The notes below the pieces were generated by a model. The model was not told where the DNA came from. It worked only from the letters and a program-made list of their open reading frames with translations, and ran no database searches. A stretch of DNA of 64,000 nucleotides from JABRWC01 sp039961675 (GTDB lineage Bacteria > Planctomycetota > Phycisphaerae > UBA1845 > Fen-1342), in assembly GCA_039961675.1 (NCBI GenBank), contig JABRWC010000025.1, positions 35,689-99,688 on the forward strand, written 5' to 3'. Positions within the stretch are counted from its first letter, which is position 1; every line of letters begins with the position of its first letter. Below, piece after piece: positions 16,695 through 24,503 of the stretch. A program made the translations under genes and the position numbers.

Positions 16695-17915
16695 TTACGG
16701 CAACTCGAACTGCTGGAAGAACGCCCACATGAGCCGGCTGGCGTCCACGCTCTCGATCAGTTCGCCCGTGCCCAGATCGGCGGTGACGTCCACGCCCCCG
16801 GGCCAAGTGTGTCCGCCCTCGGGCAGCTCGTAGAGCACGACCGGCGCGCCGCCGTCCGACTGCGGCGCAAACTCGAGGCGAATGTAGTCCTGACCCTCGC
16901 TCACCACCGGCTCCGCCGCGCAGCCGTTCACTTCCACCCACCAGCCGATCGTCTCCAGCACCGGCGGAAAGTCGACTGGGATGATCGCATCCTCGCCGAT
17001 CCCGCCCTCGAACGGCACGTGTTGGTCGGCCAACCCGTGAAAGTGCATGACCGGGACGGCGCGCGGCGGTGCGGGCGGATTGACCATCATCGGTCCTGCC
17101 ACCGGGGCAATCGCCGCGATACGTTCCGACAGCTCTGCCGCCAGGCGGTACGCCAGCATGGCGCCGTTGCTGATTCCGGTGGCGTACACGCGGCGTGGGT
17201 TCATGGCGTAGCGCGCGGCGAGATCGTCCAGGAGCGCCCCGATGAAGCCGACGTCGTCGACGCCATGTTGCTGCGCAAAGCCGCAGCAGCCGCCCGCGTT
17301 CCACGTCAACAGCGCGATCGGTTGGCCGTCGATCTCGACCGTCGGGCCCGTGCCGTCGGGGTACACCGCGATGAAGTCCCCCTCGTCCGCGACGAAGTTC
17401 ATGCGGCTCATGGCGCGCTGAAGCTCGGCCCGACCCAGCCCGCCGTGGAGGCCGATCACCACCGGCATGTCCGTCACGCCGTCGTAGTTGCGCGGCACGT
17501 GCACCAGGTATCGCCGAAGCCACCCGTCGTATTCCAGGAAGTGCTCGAAGTTCTGCACGATCTCGACGGCATCCGGTCCGGGTCCGGCGCCCGTCGGGTC
17601 CTCTTCCCACCAGCGGTGTGGCTTCGGGTCGGGTGACGGCTCCATGCCGGCGGAATTCGACCGCCTGTCGTCGGACTGCGGTTCCGCCGGGGCAGGCTGC
17701 GGAGCCGGCTGAACCGGCGGCGAGCTGTCGGACTGCGCGATCGACGAAACCGCCGCGACCGCCGGCGGAAGCGATGATCCGACCTCCTCGCCGACGATCG
17801 TGTCGCCGGCCACGAGCCACGGAGTCGAATCCAGCGCCGCTTCGCTCGGTGCTCCGCACCCACCGGGGCCTGCGAGGAGTGCCAGCGCGGCGGCGCACTG
17901 CGCGACGGTTCGCAT
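16695..17915 (-). CDS. Lipoprotein esterase of the PHB depolymerase/LpqC family (paralogue 2)
   Basis: About 407 residues from ATG 17915; a longer start at ATG 17966 (GGGTGGG upstream) is possible. The signal peptide ends in the lipobox LAGPGGC, followed by a Pro/Gln/Ser-rich linker of ~100 residues, then the esterase domain: oxyanion IGLHGG, nucleophile Ser in G-I-S-N-G, Asp in HFHGLADQ, His in GGHTWPGG, and WNAGGCCG as in the first paralogue. Similarity to the protein at 7316-8338 extends to the C-terminus (SVDASRLMWAFFQQF). Likely a secreted, membrane-tethered esterase with a longer spacer. The two genes face each other ~8 kb apart. Confidence 0.86.
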   Translation of the reverse strand: MRTVAQCAAALALLAGPGGCGAPSEAALDSTPWLVAGDTIVGEEVGSSLPPAVAAVSSIAQSDSSPPVQPAPQPAPAEPQSDDRRSNSAGMEPSPDPKPHRWWEEDPTGAGPGPDAVEIVQNFEHFLEYDGWLRRYLVHVPRNYDGVTDMPVVIGLHGGLGRAELQRAMSRMNFVADEGDFIAVYPDGTGPTVEIDGQPIALLTWNAGGCCGFAQQHGVDDVGFIGALLDDLAARYAMNPRRVYATGISNGAMLAYRLAAELSERIAAIAPVAGPMMVNPPAPPRAVPVMHFHGLADQHVPFEGGIGEDAIIPVDFPPVLETIGWWVEVNGCAAEPVVSEGQDYIRLEFAPQSDGGAPVVLYELPEGGHTWPGGVDVTADLGTGELIESVDASRLMWAFFQQFELP

Positions 17916-18083
17916 CAGAAGCCCGAAAACATCTGGAAGTTCATTACGGGAGCGTTTCGTTCCCATCCCACCCGGTACCTCGAGCGTGGTCGCCCGAGGA
18001 AGGCTTCGAATTGTAGCTGCGGCGGTCAAGGGCAGTCGGAAACCGGTCGCGGGAGGGCGTCCGTCCCGGCCGAAAAAACGGCC

Positions 18084-18112
18084 TTGACCGTCATGGAGGC
18101 GGTGCACTAAAA
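18084..18112 (+). promoter_or_regulatory. Possible promoter of the TPR lipoprotein gene
   Basis: TTGACC (18084-18089), 17-nt spacer, CTAAAA (18107-18112), about 40 nt before the start at 18150. The -35 match is good, the -10 match weak. Confidence 0.3.
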
Positions 18113-18149
18113 GCCGCTTGGGTGTTCGCGTTCCTCCCGGAGAATGAAC

Positions 18150-19868
18150 ATGAATCGAGTCCTGTTTTTCGGTGCGTCGCTGCTATTGGCGGGCGCGTGG
18201 GGTTGCGCGGCGGGCGGCCGCGGCGCGGCGTCCGGCGCGCGACTTTTCGAAGGCATGGGCGCGCACGGCCGCCCGGTGCGCACCGCGTCGGCCGAGGCGC
18301 AGAGGTATTTCGACCAGGGGCTGGTCTGGGCGTACGCCTTCAACCATGACGAGGCCATTCGCTCGTTCCGGCGCGCCGCGGAGCTCGATTCCGACTGCGC
18401 CATGGCGTGGTGGGGCATCGCCCTGTGCAACGGCCCGCACATCAACAACCCGCTCGTGGACGACGCGCACGCGGCGGCGGCGTGGGCCGCGCTCCAGGAA
18501 GCGACGGCGCGGATGCAGAACGCCGAGGCGCTGGAGCAGGCGCTCATCCGCGCGCTGGCGAAGCGCTACGCCGACCCCCAGCCGGCCGACCGTCGCCCGC
18601 TGGATGAAGCCTACGCGGCCGCGATGCGCGAGGTATGGCTCGCCAACCGCCGCGACGCGGACGTCGGCACGCTGTTCGCCGAAGCGCTGATGGACCTCCA
18701 GCCGTGGGACCTGTGGACGCGCGACGGCCAACCCAAGGGCAACACGAACGAAATCCTCGCCGTTCTGGAAGAAGTGCTCGCGCTCGCTCCGGACCACCCC
18801 GGCGCCAACCACCTCTACGTCCACGCGGTCGAGGCGTCGCCCCACCCCGAAAAGGGCGTCGCCGCTGCGGATCGCCTGCGACACCTGGTGCCGGCGTCCG
18901 GGCACCTGGTTCACATGCCGGCGCATATCGACGTGCAGGTCGGGCGCTGGTCACTGGCGGCCGACCAGAACGTCGCCGCGAGCGAGGCCGACCGCCGCTA
19001 CCGCGCGCTCTCGCCGCGGCAGGGCTTCTACCGTGTGTACATGGCGCACAACCAGCATTTCCTGAGCTTCGCCTCGATGATGGAAGGGCGGAGCGCGGCG
19101 GCGATCTCGGCGGCCCGCGACATGGTCGCGGCCGTTCCGCCCGAGTTCATCCGCGAAAACGGCCCGTGGATCGACCCGCTCATGTCGATCACCCTGGACG
19201 CGCTGAAGCGCTTCGGCCGCTGGGACGAGCTGCTCCGCGAGCCTGCGCCGCCCGACGGTCTGCCCATCACGCGCGCGATGTGGCACTTCTCGCGCGGGCT
19301 GGCGCTGGCGGCCAAAGGCCAGGTCTCCGCGGCCGAGCAGGAGCGCGAGCTGTTCGCCGCGGCGGCCAAGCGCGTTCCCGCGGGCGCCATGATGCAGGTC
19401 AATCCGGCCGAAAAGATCCTGCGCATCGCGCAGCACATGCTCGACGGCGAGATCGCGTACCGCCGGGGGGACGTTTCCGCCGCCGTGGCGGAACTGACCC
19501 GCGGCGTGGAACTCGAAGACACGCTGGTATACATGGAGCCGCCGGAGTGGATTCAACCGGTGCGGCACACGCTCGGCGCAGTTCTCGCCAGCGCCGGCCG
19601 CTTTCGCGAGGCGGAGCGGGTCTATCGCCGCGACCTCGAAATCTGGCCCGAGAACGGTTGGTCGCTGTTTGGCCTGGCGCAGAGTCTGGCGGCGCAGGGC
19701 CAGGCGGCGGAGGCCGAACAGGTCCGCAAGCGCTTCGAGAAGGCGTGGGCTCGCGCCGACACCAGCATCGGATCGAGTTGCCTGTGCGTGCCGCGCGTCG
19801 CCCACGTGAACGGCGACGGCTGCTGCGCGCTCGCGGACGCATCCGCCAGCGCGGCCGCTGACCGTTGA
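18150..19868 (+). CDS. TPR repeat lipoprotein
   Basis: A 572-residue protein. ATG 18150 is preferred over ATG 18144 because the CCCGGAGA ribosome site is then about 8 nt away. The signal peptide ends with the lipobox LAGAWGC, so the protein is lipid-anchored. TPR-like helical repeats occur throughout (FDQGLVWAYAFNHDEAIRSFRRAAELD near the start; FREAERVYRRDLEIWPENGWSLFGLAQSLAAQGQ near 490-530), with conserved HPGANHLYVHAVEASPHPEKG and LVHMPAHIDVQVG in the middle, phrases common to a widespread family of exported TPR proteins with unclear function. The C-terminal 30 residues contain a Cys cluster (SSCLCVP, GCCA). Single transcription unit. Confidence 0.85.
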   Translation: MNRVLFFGASLLLAGAWGCAAGGRGAASGARLFEGMGAHGRPVRTASAEAQRYFDQGLVWAYAFNHDEAIRSFRRAAELDSDCAMAWWGIALCNGPHINNPLVDDAHAAAAWAALQEATARMQNAEALEQALIRALAKRYADPQPADRRPLDEAYAAAMREVWLANRRDADVGTLFAEALMDLQPWDLWTRDGQPKGNTNEILAVLEEVLALAPDHPGANHLYVHAVEASPHPEKGVAAADRLRHLVPASGHLVHMPAHIDVQVGRWSLAADQNVAASEADRRYRALSPRQGFYRVYMAHNQHFLSFASMMEGRSAAAISAARDMVAAVPPEFIRENGPWIDPLMSITLDALKRFGRWDELLREPAPPDGLPITRAMWHFSRGLALAAKGQVSAAEQERELFAAAAKRVPAGAMMQVNPAEKILRIAQHMLDGEIAYRRGDVSAAVAELTRGVELEDTLVYMEPPEWIQPVRHTLGAVLASAGRFREAERVYRRDLEIWPENGWSLFGLAQSLAAQGQAAEAEQVRKRFEKAWARADTSIGSSCLCVPRVAHVNGDGCCALADASASAAADR

Positions 19869-20794
19869 ACGTTGCGGACCCTGCGCACCGCAAGCCGCGG
19901 CGCAGCGATCTCGGAAATCACGGCCGACGCGCAGGTCGGGGTTCGCCCGCCCGGGTCGATCCGTCCAACCGTCATCGATCGATGCGCTCGCGGGTCCGGA
20001 ATGGCTAGTGTCCTGTCTCACAAATACGTCCTGAAAGCTGGTGAGCGCAAAGCTCTGCTTTGCGGGGAGAACCGGAGATTTGCCGCCCCGGAATCATGCC
20101 GCGAATTTCTGAGACAGAACACCAGCGCCTGACGCGCAAGACGGCGTGCGGACCACAGTTGCCCGCAGTCCGCACGCACCGTGCCGCTGGACTCCCCAAA
20201 CCTGTCCGCAATCGCGGCCATGCCGAAGCGCGTTGCGGGGCAGTCCGTACGGGGTCCGCGGCGTCTCCCCTCCGGGGAGGCACGCTTGCGTTTCGCCTCA
20301 AGCTGTCGCCAGACTCGGGAGCCGGGCATCGCGACCGAGCGGTTCTCGGTCCAGTCCAAACCCCTTCACGGCGTGCCCAGCAGTCGGTGTGCGCCGTTCG
20401 TCGCGGCTCGCATCGCCGCGCGTCTCAAGTCATTCATTGTATTCACTTGGCGCTCGGGCAAGTCAAACGGAATCCACGCTGCAAACGCTCGCAGCGCCCG
20501 CAATCGCGAAGCGCCGCGCGCCGGCGGGTTGTTATGGGAAAGGCGCGATCGCGCGGCTGGTTGCGCTTGCAAGCGCCGTGCTTCTACAGCGCTCAGGCCG
20601 CTCCATGGAGCGCAACGCCAGCCGTTCGCGCGCCGGGCTGTGCGGAAGACTGCTCGTGGCGCTGCTGGTCAAGCGTGTAATCGAGGAGGCCGAAGCCCGA
20701 TCCGCCCGGGGCTACCCGCTGTCCGCGCCGCAGCCGCTGGCGTGAAGTGCTCCCGTCGCGCGGTATCGAACGGTCGACCCGTTCCAGCGTGCCG
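19869..20794. other. 926-bp gap with an inverted-repeat element
   Basis: Lies between the TPR lipoprotein (plus) and imuB (minus), whose ends converge. An ~115-bp palindromic element (20008-20122) is listed separately. The rest, 20130-20794, has short open frames on both strands, none with a signal peptide, domain or plausible ribosome site; a 68-codon minus-strand frame (20366-20572) was considered and not accepted. Confidence 0.55.
20008..20122. repeat. MITE-like element with imperfect terminal inverted repeats
   Basis: The left end GTGTCCTGTCTCACAAATAC (20008-20027) and the reverse complement of the right end, GTGTTCTGTCTCAGAAATTC (20103-20122), match at 16 of 20 positions. The interior holds a hairpin (GCAAAGC, TCT, GCTTTGC, within 20041-20075). 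A TA precedes the left end, but no clear target duplication follows the right end. Size and layout fit a miniature inverted-repeat transposable element or a large palindromic repeat; no transposase is near. Confidence 0.5.
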
Positions 20795-22426
20795 TCAGAC
20801 GAACATCCCGTGCAGATACCAGCGGTCGTCCGTGGCGCTGTGGAACACCCAGAACTGCTCTCCGGATTCCGCGCTCACGCGGAAGTAATCCCGCCGCACG
20901 TCCGGGCCGCGCCACCAGCCGGTCTCGATCCGCTGCGGGCCGGCTGCGTCGGTGACGACGAACTCGCGTCCCTGCCACGACAGCCACGTCGGGGGGCCGT
21001 CCGGAACGACCGCGATGACGCGGATCGGGATCGGCCGCTCGATCAGCCGCGCCGGGACAGGGCAGTGCGCCGCATTCGTGACGCCCGCGCCGCCAAAGCG
21101 CACGGTTGGGCAAGCGTCCGTGCGCAGACCAGCGTCGCAGACCGGCGTGTATCGAAACGCCCGCTCGGGCTGGTGGTCGTCGACGAGCGACGGCCGCACG
21201 ATCGCCTCGTGCCCCAGCCGGCTCGCCAGGTGATCGAGCAGCACCCCGAGCTGCTGCTGGCCGCCGGGGTCCTGCGGTTCGAACAGCTCGCCCTGTGCCG
21301 GCTGCCAGCGCGGCGCGTCGCGCGCCACAAGCCGCACGCCCACGACGCCGGTGCCGAGGGCGGTGTGCTCCAGCCGCCGCAGCACAAGCTCCGAGACATG
21401 ACACCGGGCACGCGTGCCGCGCGAGAGACGGACGGACTGCGCGACGGGCGGGGCGTGCTCGAAGACCAGCACGCAATCCAGCCGCCGCAGCGCCAGGCCG
21501 CGCTGTACAAGCCGCGCCAGCAGCTCATCCAGCAGCCGCAGCACGATGCGCTGGACGATCGACGGCTCGGAGACGGGCTGTTCGAGCGCGTGCTCGGCGG
21601 CCGGCGGCGGCTGGGGGACGTGTGCCGCAAGCGGCTCGAAGACCTCGCCCAGCGCCTGTTGCAGGCGCAGCACGAGCTGCGGACCGAACCGGGCCGGCAG
21701 CAGCGACCACGGCAGCATGAGCAGGTCGCCGATGCAGCGCACGCCGACCGCGTCCAAGCGCTCCACGACCTGCGGATCGATGCGCAGCGCCTCGGGCGGA
21801 AGCGGCGCGAGGAACGCGCTGTTCTGCCCCGGCGGCACGACCAGCGCCGCCTCGTCTCCCGCACAGGCCAGCGCGTACGCCGCTCCCAGCGTGTCTGCGA
21901 TCGCGGCCCGGGCCTGGAAGCCCTGGCGCCGCGCACCGTCCGCGGCCTGCCTCGCCAGGTTGTGCTCGCCGTGAAACAGGCGCTCGCAGCCCGTGACGTC
22001 CAGGAGCAGAGCCTTTCCGCGATAAGGCTCGACGACTGGGCTGAAGCGCAGCGCCCACTCTGCGAGCCGCTCCAGCGTCCGGTGATCTCCGCCGGCATCG
22101 TGCTCGTCCCAGAGCAGCTCCGGGGCAATGGCCTGGGCCTGCGCCAGCGTCATGCCAGGGCGGATGCCGCGCTGCGCGGCGCGCGGGCAGGCGTGCTCGA
22201 CGAACACGGTGGCGCCGCTCTGGCGGGTGAGCACGCGGGGGGGCCGCGCGGCCCAAGCCGGACGACCGCGGGACTGCTCGGCGTCCGCGATCAGCTCGTC
22301 AGCGAATCCGCCTTCGTCGGCCGCTCCGCCCGCAGGCTCGCCGTCGCGGCGCGCGCGGTCGGTCGGGAACGACGGCAGGTACAGGCACAGCACGCGGCGG
22401 CCGGGTTGTCCACCGGGTTGCGGCAT
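20795..22426 (-). CDS. imuB: ImuB-like Y-family polymerase homologue (catalytically inactive)
   Basis: A 543-residue ImuB. N-terminal LCLYLPSFPTDRARR replaces the acidic DxD active-site strand of true Y-family polymerases, and the typical ImuB phrases LLDVTGCERLF, RQSGATVFVEHACPRAAQRGI and C-terminal RDYFRVSAESGEQFWVF...WYLHGMFV are present. In bacteria with the ImuA-ImuB-DnaE2 cassette, ImuB is the scaffold linking the mutagenic polymerase DnaE2 to the sliding clamp during SOS translesion synthesis. Neither imuA nor dnaE2 is next to it here: a DUF11 gene lies upstream. A promoter with an internal SOS-type box lies 58-85 nt upstream. Start ATG 22426 has no clear ribosome site. Confidence 0.88.
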   Translation of the reverse strand: MPQPGGQPGRRVLCLYLPSFPTDRARRDGEPAGGAADEGGFADELIADAEQSRGRPAWAARPPRVLTRQSGATVFVEHACPRAAQRGIRPGMTLAQAQAIAPELLWDEHDAGGDHRTLERLAEWALRFSPVVEPYRGKALLLDVTGCERLFHGEHNLARQAADGARRQGFQARAAIADTLGAAYALACAGDEAALVVPPGQNSAFLAPLPPEALRIDPQVVERLDAVGVRCIGDLLMLPWSLLPARFGPQLVLRLQQALGEVFEPLAAHVPQPPPAAEHALEQPVSEPSIVQRIVLRLLDELLARLVQRGLALRRLDCVLVFEHAPPVAQSVRLSRGTRARCHVSELVLRRLEHTALGTGVVGVRLVARDAPRWQPAQGELFEPQDPGGQQQLGVLLDHLASRLGHEAIVRPSLVDDHQPERAFRYTPVCDAGLRTDACPTVRFGGAGVTNAAHCPVPARLIERPIPIRVIAVVPDGPPTWLSWQGREFVVTDAAGPQRIETGWWRGPDVRRDYFRVSAESGEQFWVFHSATDDRWYLHGMFV

Positions 22427-22483
22427 GGGACACGATCATCGAGCGGTGCGGCGAAGCGTTCGCCGTCCGTCCCTGACCAGATC

Positions 22484-22511
22484 AGTATACCGAACATTGT
22501 GCGAACTTCAA
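22484..22511 (-). promoter_or_regulatory. imuB promoter with SOS (LexA-type) box
   Basis: On the minus strand TTGAAG (22506-22511) and TATACT (22484-22489) are 16 nt apart. Between them lies GTTC-N7-GTTC (22492-22506), the direct-repeat operator known for alphaproteobacterial LexA. A repressor bound there would cover the promoter. Damage-inducible control of imuB is the known rule in other phyla; which LexA box this organism uses is not established here. Confidence 0.5.
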
Positions 22512-22694
22512 GCGTCATGCTGAAGACGGCCGAAGGCGGCCGAAGCATCGCCCGATCCGATCGCGCGCCGTTCGAGGACGTCCGAATCCAGGATACTTCG
22601 CGTCGCTGGTGCTCCGCTCAGAATGGCGCGCCGGCGCGAACGCCGCTGAAACCGACTCCCGCGGCGCGCCATTTCCGCGGCGCGCCGCTCCGGC

Positions 22695-24194
22695 TCAATA
22701 CACGTGCGTGCTCTCGGTCTCCTCGACCGGGGACGTGGTCTGGTCGCTCCGCATCGACACCTTGAAGCGCAGGTCGCCGACTTGCGTGCCGCGGACCACG
22801 ACGTGGTACGTGGCCCGCGACTTCGGCGCCAGCGACGCGAGCGGGGCGAACGCAACCTCGCGACCGCTCGCCTGACCCGCGGTCGGGCCGTCGGCGGAGA
22901 CGAATTCCATCTCCGGCGGCAGCGTGCAGGTCACGATGATGTTCGTGTCGCTGGACGAGCCTTGGTTCGTGACGGTGATCGCGTACGTCTCGCTGGCGCC
23001 GACCTCGATCGGGTCCTCGACGTCGATCACCTCCAGCAGGATCGCCGGAATGCCGCGGACGGCGAGCGTGGACTCCGCCGACGCCTCGGCGCACACGGCG
23101 CGCACCGTGGCCGTGTTGCGGATCATGCCGATCTGCCGCGGCGTCATGCGGACCGCCACCTTGCGGCTGCCGCCCGGCGGAATCGTGCCGAGCTCCCAGA
23201 CCACGGCGCCGCCGCTGAGACGCCCGCCGTTGTCGGCGTCCACGAACTCCAGACCCGCGGCGAGCGGATCCGTCAGCACGGTGTTCGTCGCGGGCGCGTC
23301 GCCGGTGTTCGAGACGAACAGCTCGAACGCGGCGGGCCGGCCGAGGAAGCGGAAGTCCGGCGCCGTCTTGCGCAGCGTCAGCACGGGCTTGCGGACGACG
23401 GTGGTCGCCGCGGCCTGCGCGGCCAGACCGGAGGCGTCGCGCGCCGTGGCGGTGTTGCGGAATTGCCCCGTCTCGCTTGCGCGTGTGACGACGGTGTACT
23501 CGCGCGTTTGCCCGGCGGCCAGGTCGCCGACGTCGATGGTGAAGCTGGCGTAACCCTCGCGCGTCGTCAGGCCGCGCGGCAGGAGGTCTTCGATGCGGAC
23601 GCCGCGCAAGGTGCCGGTGCCGGTGTTGGCCACGAGGAAGCGGATCGGGATGTCGTCGCAGGCGAGGACTTCCGCGGGCATCGCTTTCTGCAAGGCGAGC
23701 TTGGGTTCGACGACCGCGACGCTCATGCAGGCCGAGACGCTGAACGTCACGGATGCGCAGCCGGTGAGTTCCTGCAACTGCGTCGCCGCGCCGCGCACCT
23801 GGACCGACTCGGACGCGCCGGCGCCGAGCCGGGCGAACGACCAGCTCGCGCGGCCGCGATCGCTGCTGGCCGGACGGGGGGACACGCCGCGCAGCTCGAA
23901 GCCGGCGGGGAACTGTTCGGTGAGCGTGAGGTTGTCGAGCGGCCCGCGCGTCAGGTTGGTTACGCGGATTTCGTACGTGAACTCCTGGCCGCGGCGTACC
24001 TGGGAGGGGGCGACCCGCTCGATGAGCACGGCGCTGGTGGCGAGATCGCCGGTCGGAAAGGCCTTCTTGGTCCGAACGGTGGCGTCCTCGGCGCGTGGTC
24101 GCCGTTCTTGCGCCGGCGCCACGGCGACAACGACGGTGTGCATGAGCATCAGTGCGACGAGGGTGCGCGTGGGGGGCCGTGGGTTCCGGAACAT
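22695..24194 (-). CDS. DUF11 repeat envelope protein (short paralogue)
   Basis: A 499-residue exported protein from ATG 24194 (AAGGAGAACGTC upstream). A signal peptide (about residues 1-30, ending APAQ) is followed by four DUF11-type Ig-like repeats, each opening with a strand such as AFELFVSNTGDAPATNTVLTDPL and closing with the FRNTATA or IRNTATV motif. The last ~115 residues (from AILLEVIDVEDPIEVGA to SDQTTSPVEETESTHVY) are nearly identical to those of the neighbour at 24504-26780. About five Cys, fewer than the neighbour. DUF11 repeats occur in chlamydial OmcB and many surface proteins; a structural envelope role is likely. It lies 309 nt downstream of its paralogue, after a terminator. 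Confidence 0.88.
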   Translation of the reverse strand: MFRNPRPPTRTLVALMLMHTVVVAVAPAQERRPRAEDATVRTKKAFPTGDLATSAVLIERVAPSQVRRGQEFTYEIRVTNLTRGPLDNLTLTEQFPAGFELRGVSPRPASSDRGRASWSFARLGAGASESVQVRGAATQLQELTGCASVTFSVSACMSVAVVEPKLALQKAMPAEVLACDDIPIRFLVANTGTGTLRGVRIEDLLPRGLTTREGYASFTIDVGDLAAGQTREYTVVTRASETGQFRNTATARDASGLAAQAAATTVVRKPVLTLRKTAPDFRFLGRPAAFELFVSNTGDAPATNTVLTDPLAAGLEFVDADNGGRLSGGAVVWELGTIPPGGSRKVAVRMTPRQIGMIRNTATVRAVCAEASAESTLAVRGIPAILLEVIDVEDPIEVGASETYAITVTNQGSSSDTNIIVTCTLPPEMEFVSADGPTAGQASGREVAFAPLASLAPKSRATYHVVVRGTQVGDLRFKVSMRSDQTTSPVEETESTHVY

Positions 24195-24503
24195 GACGTT
24201 CTCCTTCGAAAGCCTGTCTCGCGCCGGCGGCCGTTCGTCCGAGCCCGGCACGGAAGTGACGGGAAATTACTCCGCGGCTCGCAAGTCGGATCGCAATGGT
24301 CGATGCCCGGCGCGGCGTTCCATACCCGGCGGTCTCCGGTAGTCCGCTGCGGCAGCGCCGCTGGAGATGCGCTCCCTTACAGTCGCAGCTCGGCCGGAAC
24401 AAGCCGCAGGAGCATTACGGACGCCGCCACAGCAAAGAAACGGCGGGGGCGCCGCTGGTCGCGACGTCCCCGCCGTGGTCAGGACTCAGTCAGAGGCCGC
24501 GGA
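24195..24503. other. 309-bp gap between the DUF11 paralogues
   Basis: Contains an intrinsic terminator for the upstream paralogue (24432-24476). The remaining ~235 bp should hold the promoter of the downstream gene, but no clear -35/-10 pair was found. Confidence 0.5.
24432..24476 (-). terminator. Intrinsic terminator after the long DUF11 gene
   Basis: Minus strand: ACGGCGGGG pairs with CCCCGCCGT (24468-24476 with 24440-24448), loop of 19 nt that can itself pair partly, then TTTCTTTGC. It begins 28 nt after the stop of the gene at 24504-26780. Confidence 0.55.

Noticed and set aside
18071..18086. Hairpin GGCCG-AAAAAA-CGGCC as a terminator
   Set aside because: The A/T run is in the loop, not after the stem.
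20366..20572. 68-codon minus-strand open frame
   Set aside because: No ribosome site, no domain, Arg/Ala-biased composition; lies in a gap with other random frames.
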